DNA from: DATFQE01 sp963733845
GTDB lineage: Bacteria; Actinomycetota; Thermoleophilia; Gaiellales; Gaiellaceae
Direction: 5' to 3'
Length of the DNA stretch: 64,000 nt
Assembly (NCBI GenBank): GCA_963733845.1
Contig: CAVTEM010000011.1
Location: 62,001-126,000, forward strand
The stretch's first letter is position 1. Each line of letters begins with the position of its first letter. The notes beneath the pieces are model-generated. The model was not told where the DNA came from. It saw only the letters and a program-made list of their open reading frames with translations, and made no database searches. Positions 15,085 to 24,019 of this stretch are shown one piece after another. Position numbers and translations under genes: made by a program.

Positions 15085-16854
15085 GTGGACCAGGCAACGC
15101 CGACAACCTCCGCTCCGACCCGCCGCTGGATTCGCCTCGGCCGCGTTCGCCTGCCGGCGGAGGACCCGGGGATCCCGGACACGCGCTCGCCCTCGCGGTT
15201 GCTGATCTGGGTCGGGCGGCACCAGGTTCGGACGCTGCTTTCCGGGATCTTCTTCGGCGTCCTCTGGATGCTCTCGCAGGCGCTGATGCCCTTCACGATC
15301 GGCCGCGCGATCGAGAACGGGATCATCGACCAGGACAACCGGCAGCTCGCGCTCTGGTCGGTGACGCTCCTCCTGCTCGGCGCGATCCAGGCGGGGGCGG
15401 GGATCATGCGTCACCGGTTCGCCGTCTTCAACTGGCTCCAGGCCTCGTTCCGCCTGGCCCAGGTCGTCTCGCACCACACGGCGAGATCCGGCCCGGCGGT
15501 CCGCAGCCGGCACTCGACCGGCGAGGTCGTCGCCACGATCTCGAACGACGCCATGCGCGCCGGCGGCGCCTTCGACATCACGGCGCGGCTCGCGGGTGCG
15601 GTCGTCGCCTACTTCGTCGTCGCCGTGATCCTGCTGTCGGCGTCGGTCGTCCTCGGCCTGGTCGTGCTGGTCGGCGTGCCGCTGCTCGTCCTTCTGCTCG
15701 CCTTCGTGATCAAGCCGTTGCAGGAGCGGCAGCGCGAGCAGCGTCACGAGGTCGGCAAGCTCACCGCCCTCGGCGCCGACACCGCCTCCGGTCTGCGCGT
15801 TCTGCGCGGGATCGGCGGGGAGCAAGCCTTCTTCCACCGCTATCGCGATCGCTCGCAGGTGGTGCGGCAGACCGGTGTCCGGGTCGCGCTGCCGCAGTCG
15901 ACCCTCGACGCGGCGCAGGTGTTCATCCCGGGCGTCTTCGTCGTGCTCGTCACCTGGCTCGGCGCCCGCTTCGCCGTCTCCGGCCGGATCGGGACCGGCG
16001 AGCTGGTCGCCTTCTACGGCTACGCGGCCTTCCTCGTGATCCCCCTGCGGACAGCCGCCGAGGCGGTGGACAAGATCACGCGCGCGCTCGTCGGCGCGCG
16101 GCGGATGATCGACGTGCTCCAGGTCGAGCCGCACGTCGCCGACCCGGCGGATCCCGCCGCGGAGCCGCCGCCGGGTGTGCCGCTTGCCGACGAGCGCTCC
16201 GGCCTCGAGGTCGAGCCGGGGCTGCTCACCTGCATCGTCTCCGCGCAGCCCGACGACGCGGCCGCGATCGCGGACCGGCTGGGGCGCTTCGGCGGCGACG
16301 ACGGCGTCGCCCTCGGCGGCGTCGGGCTCGCCGAGCTGCCGCTCGAGACGGTGCGCCGCCGGATCGTGGTCAGCGAGGCCGACCCGGTGCTCTTCTCGGG
16401 CCGGCTCCGCTCCGAGCTCGACCCCTGGGGGCGGGCCGGCGACGACGGCGAGATCCTGCGCGCGATCCACGTGGCCTCGGCGGAGGACGTCCTCGACCAG
16501 CTGCCGGCAGGGCTCGACACCACGGTCGACGAGCGCGGCCGCTCGTTCTCCGGAGGCCAGCGCCAACGGCTCGTCCTGACGCGCGCGCTGCTCTCGGGGG
16601 CGGAGGTGCTCGTGCTCGTCGAGCCGACCAGCGCGGTCGACGCCCACACCGAGGCGCGGATCGCCGAGCGGCTGAAGGAGGCCCGCGACGGTCGCACGAC
16701 CGTCGTCGTCACCACGAGCCCGCTCGTCCTCGACCGCGCCGACCGCGTCGTCTACGTCGAGGACGGCCGCGTGCTTGCCTCCGGCCGGCACCGCGACCTG
16801 CTCAAGACGCGGTCCGACTACCGCGAGACGGTCACGCGCGGGGAGGACCTGTGA
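15085..16854 (+). CDS. ABC exporter half-transporter A (degenerate ATPase site)
   Basis: A 589-aa ABCB-type half-transporter: six-helix membrane domain (residues about 40-320) followed by a nucleotide-binding domain (345-589). The NBD is crippled on its own. Where Walker A belongs (about 381-395) it reads CIVSAQPDDAAAIAD with no GxxGxGKS; the Walker B Asp is Val (LVLVEPTSAVD, Glu513 retained); the switch His is missing (VVVTTSPLVL). Its signature SFSGGQRQR (487-495) is intact. The partner gene starts inside its stop codon (GTGA). Together they should form a heterodimer with one working ATP site. Substrate unknown; the family exports lipids, peptides and drugs. Confidence 0.85.
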   Translation: MDQATPTTSAPTRRWIRLGRVRLPAEDPGIPDTRSPSRLLIWVGRHQVRTLLSGIFFGVLWMLSQALMPFTIGRAIENGIIDQDNRQLALWSVTLLLLGAIQAGAGIMRHRFAVFNWLQASFRLAQVVSHHTARSGPAVRSRHSTGEVVATISNDAMRAGGAFDITARLAGAVVAYFVVAVILLSASVVLGLVVLVGVPLLVLLLAFVIKPLQERQREQRHEVGKLTALGADTASGLRVLRGIGGEQAFFHRYRDRSQVVRQTGVRVALPQSTLDAAQVFIPGVFVVLVTWLGARFAVSGRIGTGELVAFYGYAAFLVIPLRTAAEAVDKITRALVGARRMIDVLQVEPHVADPADPAAEPPPGVPLADERSGLEVEPGLLTCIVSAQPDDAAAIADRLGRFGGDDGVALGGVGLAELPLETVRRRIVVSEADPVLFSGRLRSELDPWGRAGDDGEILRAIHVASAEDVLDQLPAGLDTTVDERGRSFSGGQRQRLVLTRALLSGAEVLVLVEPTSAVDAHTEARIAERLKEARDGRTTVVVTTSPLVLDRADRVVYVEDGRVLASGRHRDLLKTRSDYRETVTRGEDL

Positions 16855-18593
16855 GCGAGCTGCTGCCCATCGCCGAGGGCGAGGAGCTCCGCAGCCAGGC
16901 CAAGCTGCTCGCGGGCCGCCACAAGCGGGGCCTCGCCGCGATGGTCGGCCTGCACGCCGCCGCGGCGGCCGCCGGGCTCGCCGGCCCGCCGCTCCTGGGC
17001 GGGCTGGTCCAGTCGGTGCAGGACGGCACCACGACGGAGCACGTGGACCAGATCGTGCTGCTCCTCGCCGTCTTCCTCGCCGCCCAGACGATCCTGACCT
17101 TCTTCGCACGCCGCAAGTCGTTCGTGCTCGCGGAGAAGATGTTCGCGGAGCTACGCGAGGACTTCATGCGGCGCGTCCTCGGCCTCCCGCTCTCCACGGT
17201 CGAGCGCGCCGGCACCGGCGACCTCGTCTCCCGCACGACCGCAGACGTCGACTCGCTCGCTCGCACGATCCGCTTCGCCGTGCCCGAGACGCTGATCGCC
17301 GCAGTCACGACCCTGCTCACCGTGGTAGCCGCCTTCTGGGTCAACCCGCTCGCCGCCCTGCCCTGCCTCGCCGGCGTGCCCGCCCTCGCCATCGGCACCC
17401 GCTGGTACCTGCGACGCGCGCCGGCGGCCTACCTGTGGGAGCGCGCGACCTACGCCACGCTCGCGGGCACCGTCGGCGAGACGGTCGAGGGCGGGCGCAC
17501 GATCGACGCGCTCGGGCTGCGCGAGGAGCGCGTGCGGCGGATCGACGACGACCTCGAGGAGGCCTTCCGCGCCGAGCGGCGCACCCTGCGGCTGCGCACG
17601 ATCTGGTTCCCGACGGCGGAGTTCTCCTACGTGCTGCCCGTCGCGACCTCGCTCGCGTGGGGCGGCTGGCTCGTCTCGAACGGCAACGCCTCGATCGGCG
17701 AGGTGACGGCGATCTCGCTCTATGTCGTGCAGCTCGCCGATCCGGTCGACCGGCTGGTCTCGTGGCTCGACGAGATCCAGGTCGGTGCGACCTCGTTCGC
17801 CCGCCTCGTCGGGATCGTCCGCGTCCCACCGGACCGCACCGCGACCGGCGACCGGCCGGACGGCGACGACCTGCGCGCCGAGGACGTCCGCTACGCGTAT
17901 GTGGCCGACCGCGACGTCCTGCACGGGATCGACCTCGACCTCGAGCCGGGCGAGCGCGTCGCGGTGGTCGGCCCCTCGGGCGCGGGCAAGTCGACGCTCG
18001 GGCGCCTGCTCGCGGGAATCCACCCGCCCCGTGAGGGCCGTGTCGCGGTGGGCGGCGTCCGCCTCGTCGACCTCCCGCTCGACACGCTGCGCCGCGAGGT
18101 CGCGCTCGTGACCCAGGAGCAGCACGTCTTCGTCGGGACGCTCGCCGAGAACCTCCGGCTCGCGCGCACGGGCGCCTCGGACGAGGAGCTCACGGACGCG
18201 CTCGGCGCCGTGGACGCGCTCGAGTGGGTGGAGCTGATGCCCGACGGCCTCGAGACCGTCGTCGGGGCGGGCGGCTATCCGCTGACGCCGGCACAGGCGC
18301 AGCAGCTCGCGCTCGCCAGGCTCGTGCTGGCCGACCCGCACACGCTCGTCCTGGACGAAGCCACCTCGCTGCTCGATCCGCGCGCCGCCCGCCACCTGGA
18401 GCGGTCGTTGGCATCCGTGCTCGACGGCCGCACCGTCGTTGCGATCGCACACCGGCTCCACACCGCCCACGACGCCGACCGGGTCGCAGTCGTCGAGGAC
18501 GGCCTCCTGCAGGAGCTCGGCACCCACGAGGAGCTGGTGGCGCACGACGGCTCGTACGCCGCGCTCTGGGAGTCCTGGCACGGCGACCGCTGA
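16851..18593 (+). CDS. ABC exporter half-transporter B (catalytic Walker motifs)
   Basis: A 580-aa partner of half-transporter A. The membrane domain is followed by an NBD with intact Walker A GPSGAGKST (374-382, Lys380), Q-loop VTQEQHVF, Walker B TLVLDEATSLLD (Asp502, Glu503) and switch His534 (IAHRLHTAH). Its signature, however, is LTPAQ (478-482) instead of LSGGQ. In an NBD dimer each ATP is held by the Walker motifs of one subunit and the signature of the other, so the Walker set here pairs with the intact signature of subunit A and makes one canonical site, while the opposite site lacks both sets. Confidence 0.88.
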   Translation: MSELLPIAEGEELRSQAKLLAGRHKRGLAAMVGLHAAAAAAGLAGPPLLGGLVQSVQDGTTTEHVDQIVLLLAVFLAAQTILTFFARRKSFVLAEKMFAELREDFMRRVLGLPLSTVERAGTGDLVSRTTADVDSLARTIRFAVPETLIAAVTTLLTVVAAFWVNPLAALPCLAGVPALAIGTRWYLRRAPAAYLWERATYATLAGTVGETVEGGRTIDALGLREERVRRIDDDLEEAFRAERRTLRLRTIWFPTAEFSYVLPVATSLAWGGWLVSNGNASIGEVTAISLYVVQLADPVDRLVSWLDEIQVGATSFARLVGIVRVPPDRTATGDRPDGDDLRAEDVRYAYVADRDVLHGIDLDLEPGERVAVVGPSGAGKSTLGRLLAGIHPPREGRVAVGGVRLVDLPLDTLRREVALVTQEQHVFVGTLAENLRLARTGASDEELTDALGAVDALEWVELMPDGLETVVGAGGYPLTPAQAQQLALARLVLADPHTLVLDEATSLLDPRAARHLERSLASVLDGRTVVAIAHRLHTAHDADRVAVVEDGLLQELGTHEELVAHDGSYAALWESWHGDR

Positions 18594-18631
18594 GCTGCCG
18601 GCGGTCGTGCCGTTACCGAGCAGGCTCTGAG

Positions 18632-18952
18632 CTACCCGGCCGCGTTCCCGTTCGCGCTCGGGTCGCCGCCCTGGTCGTGGACGATCAGGTGCACATGGTC
18701 GTCATGCTCGGTCGCGTCGAGGATCTTGTCGTCGAGCAGCGAGGCGGCCGCCTCGTCGAGGAAGACGCGCGCGCCGTCCTCTTCGACGACCATGTCGCCG
18801 GCCTCGGGCTCGGTCGCGAGATCGATCGCGAGCGCCGCTTCGGGCCCTTCCGTCGCTTCGGCCGCGATTCGCAGGCCGCTTCCTTCTGGCGCGTCCTGCG
18901 CGTCCACCATCTGCCGTACGGCGTCCTTGGCTGAGTCCGTCATCGCGAGCAT
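18632..18952 (-). CDS. HesB/IscA-like protein without cysteines
   Basis: A 106-aa acidic protein. The start MLAMTDSAKDAVRQMV followed by GLRIAAE, a long beta-rich middle and EEDGARVFLDEAAASLLDDK is the HesB/IscA (Fe-S biosynthesis-like) layout. IscA proteins carry three conserved Cys residues that bind iron or an Fe-S cluster; this protein has none, so it cannot act as a classical cluster carrier. ATG 18952 is supported by GAGAGGAG upstream. It is divergent from the acetyltransferase gene. Confidence 0.65.
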   Translation of the reverse strand: MLAMTDSAKDAVRQMVDAQDAPEGSGLRIAAEATEGPEAALAIDLATEPEAGDMVVEEDGARVFLDEAAASLLDDKILDATEHDDHVHLIVHDQGGDPSANGNAAG

Positions 18953-19013
18953 CGAAGCTCCTCTCTTGGGGGATCGGGTCCCTCTGCCCGTTCCGAGCGG
19001 GTTCAATCACGCC

Positions 19014-19985
19014 GTGGAGCTGAAGGCTTTCGCCGACGAGCATCTCGAGGGCGCGGCCCGCCTGCTCGCCCGCAGGCACCGGCTCCACCGCGGCACCGAG
19101 CCGCTCCTGCCCGAGGCGTACGAGGATCCGGCCGTAGCACTCGAGGCCGTCGAGGGCGCCTGGCGCCAGGAAGGCGCAGCCGGGGCCGTCGCGCTGGACG
19201 GCGCTCGCGTGGCCGGCTACCTGCTCGGCGCGCCCGACGACCCGGCTCACTGGGGCGCGAACCACTGGATCGGGCTCGCCGGTCACGCCGTGGAGGAGCC
19301 GGAGCTCGTCCGCGACCTCTACGCCCTCGCCGCTCAGGCCGCGGTCGACGACGGCCGCCCTCGGCACTACGTGCTCGTCCCCGGTTCCGACGGCGCCGTG
19401 CTCGACGCGTGGTATCGGCTCGGCTTCGGCCAGCAGCAGGCGTACGGCATCCGCGAAGTGAGCCCCGAGCCGTGGCCCGAGGGGGTCCGGGAGGCGCGGC
19501 CGGACGACCTGGAGGCGCTCGTGGCGCTCGAGCCCGCGATCTCCCGCGTGCACGCGGTCTCGCCGGTGTTCTCGGACAACGCCGCGCGGCGGATCGAGGA
19601 GCCGGATGTCGAGCAGACGCGCGCCGCCATCGAGGAAGACCTGGCCCACGAGGACATCGGGCTCCTGGTCGCGGAGCTGGACGGGCGGGTCGTCGGCCTC
19701 TTCGAGCTGGCACCGATCGAGCTGTCCGGCGACGGAGTCACCGGCCACGCGACGGTGGCGAGGCCGGAAGGTGCGTGCTATCTCGCGTTCGCCGTAGTCG
19801 CACCCGAGGCGCGCGGCTCGGGCGCAGGCGTGCGGCTGACCGCAGCCGCGTTCGCGTGGGCGCATCGCGAGGGGTACACGTCGATGGTTACCGACTGGCG
19901 CACCGCGAACCTGCAGGCGTCGCGCTTCTGGCCGAGGCGAGGCTTCCGGACGACGTTCCTACGGCTGTATCGCTCGATCCCGTAG
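19014..19985 (+). CDS. Tandem-GNAT acetyltransferase
   Basis: A 323-aa protein with two GNAT domains. The N-terminal one (residues 1-150) is divergent; it contains GAVALDGARVAGYLLGAP and ends with a predicted 'WYRLGFGQQQAYGI' strand. The C-terminal one (155-323) is canonical: motif A region CYLAFAVVAPEARGSGAGVRL supplies the acetyl-CoA pyrophosphate loop (R/Q-x-x-G-x-G/A as ARGSGAG), followed by RTANLQASRFWPRRGFR. GTG 19014 is the only suitable start before the first domain. The acceptor substrate is unknown. Confidence 0.75.
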   Translation: MELKAFADEHLEGAARLLARRHRLHRGTEPLLPEAYEDPAVALEAVEGAWRQEGAAGAVALDGARVAGYLLGAPDDPAHWGANHWIGLAGHAVEEPELVRDLYALAAQAAVDDGRPRHYVLVPGSDGAVLDAWYRLGFGQQQAYGIREVSPEPWPEGVREARPDDLEALVALEPAISRVHAVSPVFSDNAARRIEEPDVEQTRAAIEEDLAHEDIGLLVAELDGRVVGLFELAPIELSGDGVTGHATVARPEGACYLAFAVVAPEARGSGAGVRLTAAAFAWAHREGYTSMVTDWRTANLQASRFWPRRGFRTTFLRLYRSIP

Positions 19986-20047
19986 CCCTCTTCCCCGCCT
20001 CTCATACCCTGCGCGGGACACGGAGAGCCGGGAAAGGAGCCATCCAG

Positions 20048-20398
20048 ATGACGGATCAGAGCGGCGAGTCCGAGGAAGTCCAGATACCGCCTCGCGGCGG
20101 TGACGTCAGTGAGCGCGTGGCGGTGGTGGCCAAGCTCCGGCCAGGCTCCCGCGAGCGAGCGAGTCAGATCCTCGCCGAGGGCGCGCCATATGAACTCGGC
20201 GAAACCGGTTTTCGGCGGCACAGCATCTTCCTCACCGAAGAGGCAGTCGTCTTCGTGTTCGAGGGCTCGGGCATCGAGGCGCTCGTCCGCGAGCTCGTCG
20301 ACGACCCGGCGCGCTCGGCGGCGTTCAGCGTCTGGGGTCCGCTCCTTGAAGGGACGCCCGCGCTAGCGCGGGAGGAATTCCACTGGGAAGCCGGCTAG
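20048..20398 (+). CDS. Conserved small protein, mutarotase-like alpha/beta barrel
   Basis: A 116-aa protein not assignable to a named family with certainty. After a hydrophilic N-terminus (EEVQIPPRGGDVSE) it has RVAVVAKLRPGSRERASQIL, RRHSIFLTEEAVVFVFEG and a C-terminal WGPLLEGTPALAREEFHWE. This strand-helix-strand order resembles rhamnose-mutarotase-like or ABM-like dimeric barrels. AAAGGAG (20034-20040) precedes ATG 20048 by 7 nt. The gene stands alone between the acetyltransferase and the histidine kinase. Confidence 0.5.
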   Translation: MTDQSGESEEVQIPPRGGDVSERVAVVAKLRPGSRERASQILAEGAPYELGETGFRRHSIFLTEEAVVFVFEGSGIEALVRELVDDPARSAAFSVWGPLLEGTPALAREEFHWEAG

Positions 20399-20485
20399 CG
20401 CGCGCTAGTTGCCGATCAGCCTCGGACGATGTGCGTTCTCGGTGGGCGGGCTCAGCGTCGGGAAGTCTGCGCGACAATTCGCGGC

Positions 20486-22111
20486 ATGCCTGAGACCGAC
20501 CGCTTGCGTGGGCTCGTCGAGGCCGGCATCGCGCTGAGCTCCGAGCTATCGCTCGACGATCTCCTGCAGAAGCTGGCCGAGACTGCCGCCGACCTGACCG
20601 GTGCCCGTTACGCGGCCCTCGGCGTGATCGACCGGTCGGGAACGGGGCTCGAGCGGTTCGTACACACCGGCATGGACGCCGAGACCGTCGCCAGGATCGG
20701 CGATCTTCCGCGTGGCCACGGCATCCTCGGCGCGCTGATCGCCGATGCCCGGTCACTGCGGCTGAAGACGCTGGGCGACGATCGGCGTTCAGTCGGCTTC
20801 CCACCGCACCATCCGCCGATGCGCGCTTTCCTCGGTGTGCCGATTCGCTCGCGCGGCCAGGCCTTCGGGAATCTCTACCTGGCCGAGAAGGAGTCCGGCT
20901 CCTTCACAGCAGAGGACGAGGAGCTCGTCGAGGCCCTCGCCAGCCAGGCGGGGGTAGCCGTCGAAAATGCGCGCCTGTACGAGGCGGCGACATCCCGGTC
21001 CGAGCAGCTCGAGGCCCTGAACGAAGTCGGTGCCGCCCTGGCAGGCGAGCTCGATCTGGCGCGCCTGCTGGAGCTGATCGCCCGGCGCCTCCGCACGCTC
21101 ACCCGCGCGCGCCTGGTGACGATCGTCCTCCCGGCAAGCGACGGGACGCTGCGCGTCGAGGCAGCCGACGGAGACAGGGCCGATGACGTCCTCGGTCTCC
21201 AGCTCGAGCGGGCACACTCGAAAAGCGGCCGCGTCCTCGAGCGGCGAAAAGCGGAGCGGGTCGATGCGCTCGCCGCGGATCCCGAGGTCGACAGAGAGGC
21301 GGCAGAGCGGTTCCGGGCGCGTAGCGGCCTCTACGTCCCGCTCATCGCCAGGGGCCGGCCGATCGGCGTGATCGTCGCTCATGACAAGGAGGGCGCCGAT
21401 ACCCGCTTCACCGACGACGATCTCCGCCTGGCCGAGACGTTCGCCCCGCGTGCAGCCGTCGCCGTCGACCTCTCCGCACGCGTCGCGAGCGACGCCGTGC
21501 GCCGGGTAGTCGAAGCGCAGGAGCTCGAGCGGCGCCGTCTCGCTCGCGAGCTGCACGACCAGACCGGCCAGGAGCTGACGTCGATCCTCCTGGGCCTCAA
21601 GGCAGTCGAGGAGGCCAAGACCGACGTGGAGCGCGCCGAAGCTCTCGTGGCCGTGCGCGAGCAGGTTGTCGAGACGCTGCACGACGTGCGCCGCCTCGCC
21701 ATGGAGCTGCGGCCCAAGGCCCTAGACGATTTCGGTCTCGTGGCCGCGCTGGAGAATCTGCGCGACACCTTCTCCGAGCAGACGGGGATCCGTGTCGACC
21801 TCGAGGCGCAGATCGGCGGCCGCCTGCCGAGCGAGGTCGAGACGGCGCTCTACCGCATTGTCCAAGAGACGCTGACGAACATCGTCAAGCACGCGCAGGC
21901 GGGCTCGGTCAGCATCGTCCTCACTCGTACGAACCGCGCCGTCACAGCGGTGATCGAAGACGACGGGCGCGGTTTCAGCCCCGAGGAGGACGGCGACGGC
22001 CACGGCCTCATCGGCGTGAACGAGCGGCTTGCGCTTCTAGGCGGGAAGCTGAAGATCGAGTCGAGCCCTGGTGCGGGCGCGACCATCGTCGCCGAGGTCC
22101 CGCTGCGGTGA
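20486..22111 (+). CDS. GAF-GAF sensor histidine kinase (DevS/NreB-like)
   Basis: A 541-aa cytoplasmic kinase. GAF1 spans about 15-165 (ARYAALGVIDRSGTGLERF, FLGVPIRSRGQAFGNLYL), GAF2 about 180-335 (SGLYVPLIARGRPIGVIVAH). The HisKA_3 box is ELERRRLARELHDQTGQEL, with the phospho-accepting His in ELHDQ. The HATPase domain has VQETLTNIVKHAQA (N-box), EDDGRGF (G1) and GHGLIGVNERL (G2). The architecture equals that of DevS/DosT-type gas or redox sensors, although a heme ligand cannot be picked out by eye. Its response regulator overlaps by GTGA. The copper nitrite reductase gene that converges on this pair suggests a nitrogen-oxide or oxygen signal, which is inference. Confidence 0.85.
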   Translation: MPETDRLRGLVEAGIALSSELSLDDLLQKLAETAADLTGARYAALGVIDRSGTGLERFVHTGMDAETVARIGDLPRGHGILGALIADARSLRLKTLGDDRRSVGFPPHHPPMRAFLGVPIRSRGQAFGNLYLAEKESGSFTAEDEELVEALASQAGVAVENARLYEAATSRSEQLEALNEVGAALAGELDLARLLELIARRLRTLTRARLVTIVLPASDGTLRVEAADGDRADDVLGLQLERAHSKSGRVLERRKAERVDALAADPEVDREAAERFRARSGLYVPLIARGRPIGVIVAHDKEGADTRFTDDDLRLAETFAPRAAVAVDLSARVASDAVRRVVEAQELERRRLARELHDQTGQELTSILLGLKAVEEAKTDVERAEALVAVREQVVETLHDVRRLAMELRPKALDDFGLVAALENLRDTFSEQTGIRVDLEAQIGGRLPSEVETALYRIVQETLTNIVKHAQAGSVSIVLTRTNRAVTAVIEDDGRGFSPEEDGDGHGLIGVNERLALLGGKLKIESSPGAGATIVAEVPLR

Positions 22112-22767
22112 GCGATAACGAGCTGATCCGCGTCCTGATCGTCGACGACCATGCGGTCGTCCGCAGCGGACTGCGCAAGGTGCTCGAGTCGGAGCCGGAC
22201 ATCGCGGTCGTCGGCGAGGCCGGGGACGCAAAGGACGCCGTCTTCCAGACGCGTACGACCAGGCCCGACGTGATCCTGATGGACGTCGTCATGCCCGGTA
22301 AGACCGGGATCGAGGCGGTCCCCGACGTCCTCCACGACGCGCCCGAGGCGAAGGTCCTGATCCTCTCGATGCAGGACGACCCCCGATACGTTCGCGAGGC
22401 GTTCGACGCCGGCGCTACCGGCTACGTCCTGAAGGAAGCCGTCGACACCGATGTCGTTGCTGCGATCCGCGCCGTCGCGGGCGGCGGCCACTACGTGGAT
22501 CCGGCGCTAGGTGCGCGGATGGTCGCCGCGGACGCCGAAGAGCGCAAGCGCGCCGAGCAAGACCCGCTCTCCGACCGGGAGCGTGACGTCCTGCGCCTGC
22601 TCGCCCTCGGCCACACCAACCAGGAGATCGCGACCCAGCTCTACATCTCGGTGCGGACCGCCGAGACGCACCGAGCGCACATCATGCAAAAGCTCGGGAT
22701 CACGACCCGCGCCGAGCTCGTCCGCTACGCGATCGAGCAGGGTCTGCTCGAGGTGGACAGCAGCTAG
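22108..22767 (+). CDS. NarL/LuxR-type response regulator
   Basis: A 219-aa regulator. The receiver domain carries the acidic pair in VLIVDDHAVVRSGL, the phospho-acceptor Asp in DVILMDVVMPGKTG and the conserved Lys in GYVLKEA. The LuxR-type helix-turn-helix is at the C-terminus: LSDRERDVLRLLALGHTNQE and VRTAETHRAHIMQKLGI. GTG 22108 overlaps the kinase stop (GTGA). Probable targets are the palindromes at 24703 and 25094, both near minus-strand genes of the nitrite-reductase locus. Confidence 0.88.
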   Translation: MSDNELIRVLIVDDHAVVRSGLRKVLESEPDIAVVGEAGDAKDAVFQTRTTRPDVILMDVVMPGKTGIEAVPDVLHDAPEAKVLILSMQDDPRYVREAFDAGATGYVLKEAVDTDVVAAIRAVAGGGHYVDPALGARMVAADAEERKRAEQDPLSDRERDVLRLLALGHTNQEIATQLYISVRTAETHRAHIMQKLGITTRAELVRYAIEQGLLEVDSS

Positions 22768-22795
22768 CGCCGCCCGGTGAGCGGCGCGGCGCTAG
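22764..22795. terminator. Bidirectional hairpin terminator
   Basis: Arms CTAGCGCCGC (22764-22773) and GCGGCGCTAG (22786-22795), perfect 10 bp with a 12-nt loop. The left arm includes the TAG stop of the response regulator. It lies between converging genes. Confidence 0.65.
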
Positions 22796-22803
22796 TCGAG
22801 TTG

Positions 22804-23949
22804 TCAGTGCGACATCGTCCCCTTGACGTTTCCGACCTTGAGCAGGCCGACCTGGCCGAGGTCGACGTGGGCGAAGGCGTGCGAGACGAACGGGTACAGG
22901 CCTGCCTTGTCGAGCTTGACGTCGAAGACGGCGCCGCCGCCGGCCGGCACGAGCACGGTCTGCACGCCGTTCTGCGGCGGGTTGGTGATGTCGCCGTTGA
23001 CCCAGGCGCGGTCGAAGAGCCCGCCGACGACGTGGAAGTTGGTGTCCAGCGTGGGGCCGGCTGCGACGACGTAGAAGCGGGTCGTCTCACCGGGCTCTGC
23101 GGTCAGCGGATGGTTGACGTACTGGTTGGCGTAGCCGTTGAAGGTCGTCCAGTCCGGCATCATCGCGCGCGCCTTCTCCATGCTCAGCGAGGCCGGCTGC
23201 GCGAGCCCGTCGCCGTTCATGTACCACTCGCTCGCGACGAGCACGTACTCGTTGTCGACCTTCGGCAGCGGCTTCCTCGGGCTGACGACGATCGCGCCGT
23301 ACATGCCGTTGGCGATGTGCGCCAGCACCGGCTTGGTGCCGCAGTGGTACATGAACACACCGGGGTCGCCGGCCTTGAAGCGGAAGGTGAACGACTCGCC
23401 CGGCAGCACGTCCTTGAACGCGACGTTGGGGGCGATCCGGGCGGCATGGAAGTCGATCGAGTGCGGGATCGCGCCGCCGTTCTCGAGCGTCATCTCGACC
23501 GTCTGGCCCTCGCGCACGTGCACAACCGGCCCCGGCACGCCGTGGCCGTCGAAGGCCCAGGTGTTGTACTTCACACCCGGCGCGATCTCCACCGTCATGT
23601 CCTTCAGCGTCATCTGCACCTTCACCAGGTCGCCGGCCGGGACGGGCGGCAGAGAGGCGTCGTAGGGCTTGTGGGCAGCGGCGAGCTCGGCAGCGTTCTC
23701 CGGCACGACGCCGGCGAAGCTGTTGAGCGGCTGCGCGGTGTTGTGGTCGGTCGCGTGATCGTGGCCGGCCGTTCCGCTCGCTGCGGCTGCCGTGTCACGC
23801 GAGTCCCGCGCGTCGGACCACATCAGCAGGGCGAAGAAGCCGACGATCGCAACGCTGATGCCGAGGAGCATCGCGGCGACCATCCAGAAGGCGCCCGAGC
23901 TCGTTTCGGAAGCGGGCGGGCGATGGGCGGTGGCGGGGTATGAAGCCAT
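22804..23949 (-). CDS. nirK: AniA-like copper nitrite reductase, membrane-anchored
   Basis: A 381-aa multicopper protein with an N-terminal anchor helix (FWMVAAMLLGISVAIVGFFA) and a short His-rich linker (GHDHATDH). Cupredoxin 1 has the type-1 and type-2 ligands of nitrite reductases: IPHSIDFHAA (His, catalytic Asp, His), then YHCGTKPVLAHIANGM (His, Cys, His, Met). Cupredoxin 2 has NFHVVGGLFDRAW, whose His matches the catalytic His of AniA, and SHAFAHVDLG for the last type-2 His. It should reduce nitrite to NO at the outer membrane face. The gene is preceded by a small membrane protein and converges on a two-component system. A two-domain laccase is the main alternative. Confidence 0.75.
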   Translation of the reverse strand: MASYPATAHRPPASETSSGAFWMVAAMLLGISVAIVGFFALLMWSDARDSRDTAAAASGTAGHDHATDHNTAQPLNSFAGVVPENAAELAAAHKPYDASLPPVPAGDLVKVQMTLKDMTVEIAPGVKYNTWAFDGHGVPGPVVHVREGQTVEMTLENGGAIPHSIDFHAARIAPNVAFKDVLPGESFTFRFKAGDPGVFMYHCGTKPVLAHIANGMYGAIVVSPRKPLPKVDNEYVLVASEWYMNGDGLAQPASLSMEKARAMMPDWTTFNGYANQYVNHPLTAEPGETTRFYVVAAGPTLDTNFHVVGGLFDRAWVNGDITNPPQNGVQTVLVPAGGGAVFDVKLDKAGLYPFVSHAFAHVDLGQVGLLKVGNVKGTMSH

Positions 23950-23974
23950 GCGGGTTACTCCTTGGAGAAAACGC

Positions 23975-23998
23975 CGAGGGCGGCCGGAGCCGCCCTCG
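23975..23998 (-). promoter_or_regulatory. Intergenic stem-loop between membrane protein and nirK
   Basis: Ten-bp perfect arms CGAGGGCGGC and GCCGCCCTCG around CGGA. It lies between two same-strand genes 70 bp apart, without a T-run, so it may be an mRNA-processing or partial-termination element that sets nirK expression relative to the upstream gene. Confidence 0.45.
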
Positions 23999-24019
23999 AG
24001 TTGGGGCACGAGCTGAGGT

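Noticed and set aside
14832..18593. A single open frame of more than 1200 codons over both ABC half-transporter genes
   Set aside because: Its first half is out of frame with half-transporter A and reads as Arg/Ala-rich noise. The real genes are two, joined by a GTGA overlap at 16851-16854.
18985..19015. A GGTTCAATC sequence resembling a tRNA T-loop
   Set aside because: No acceptor stem, anticodon arm or CCA can be folded around it; it lies in the leader of the acetyltransferase gene.
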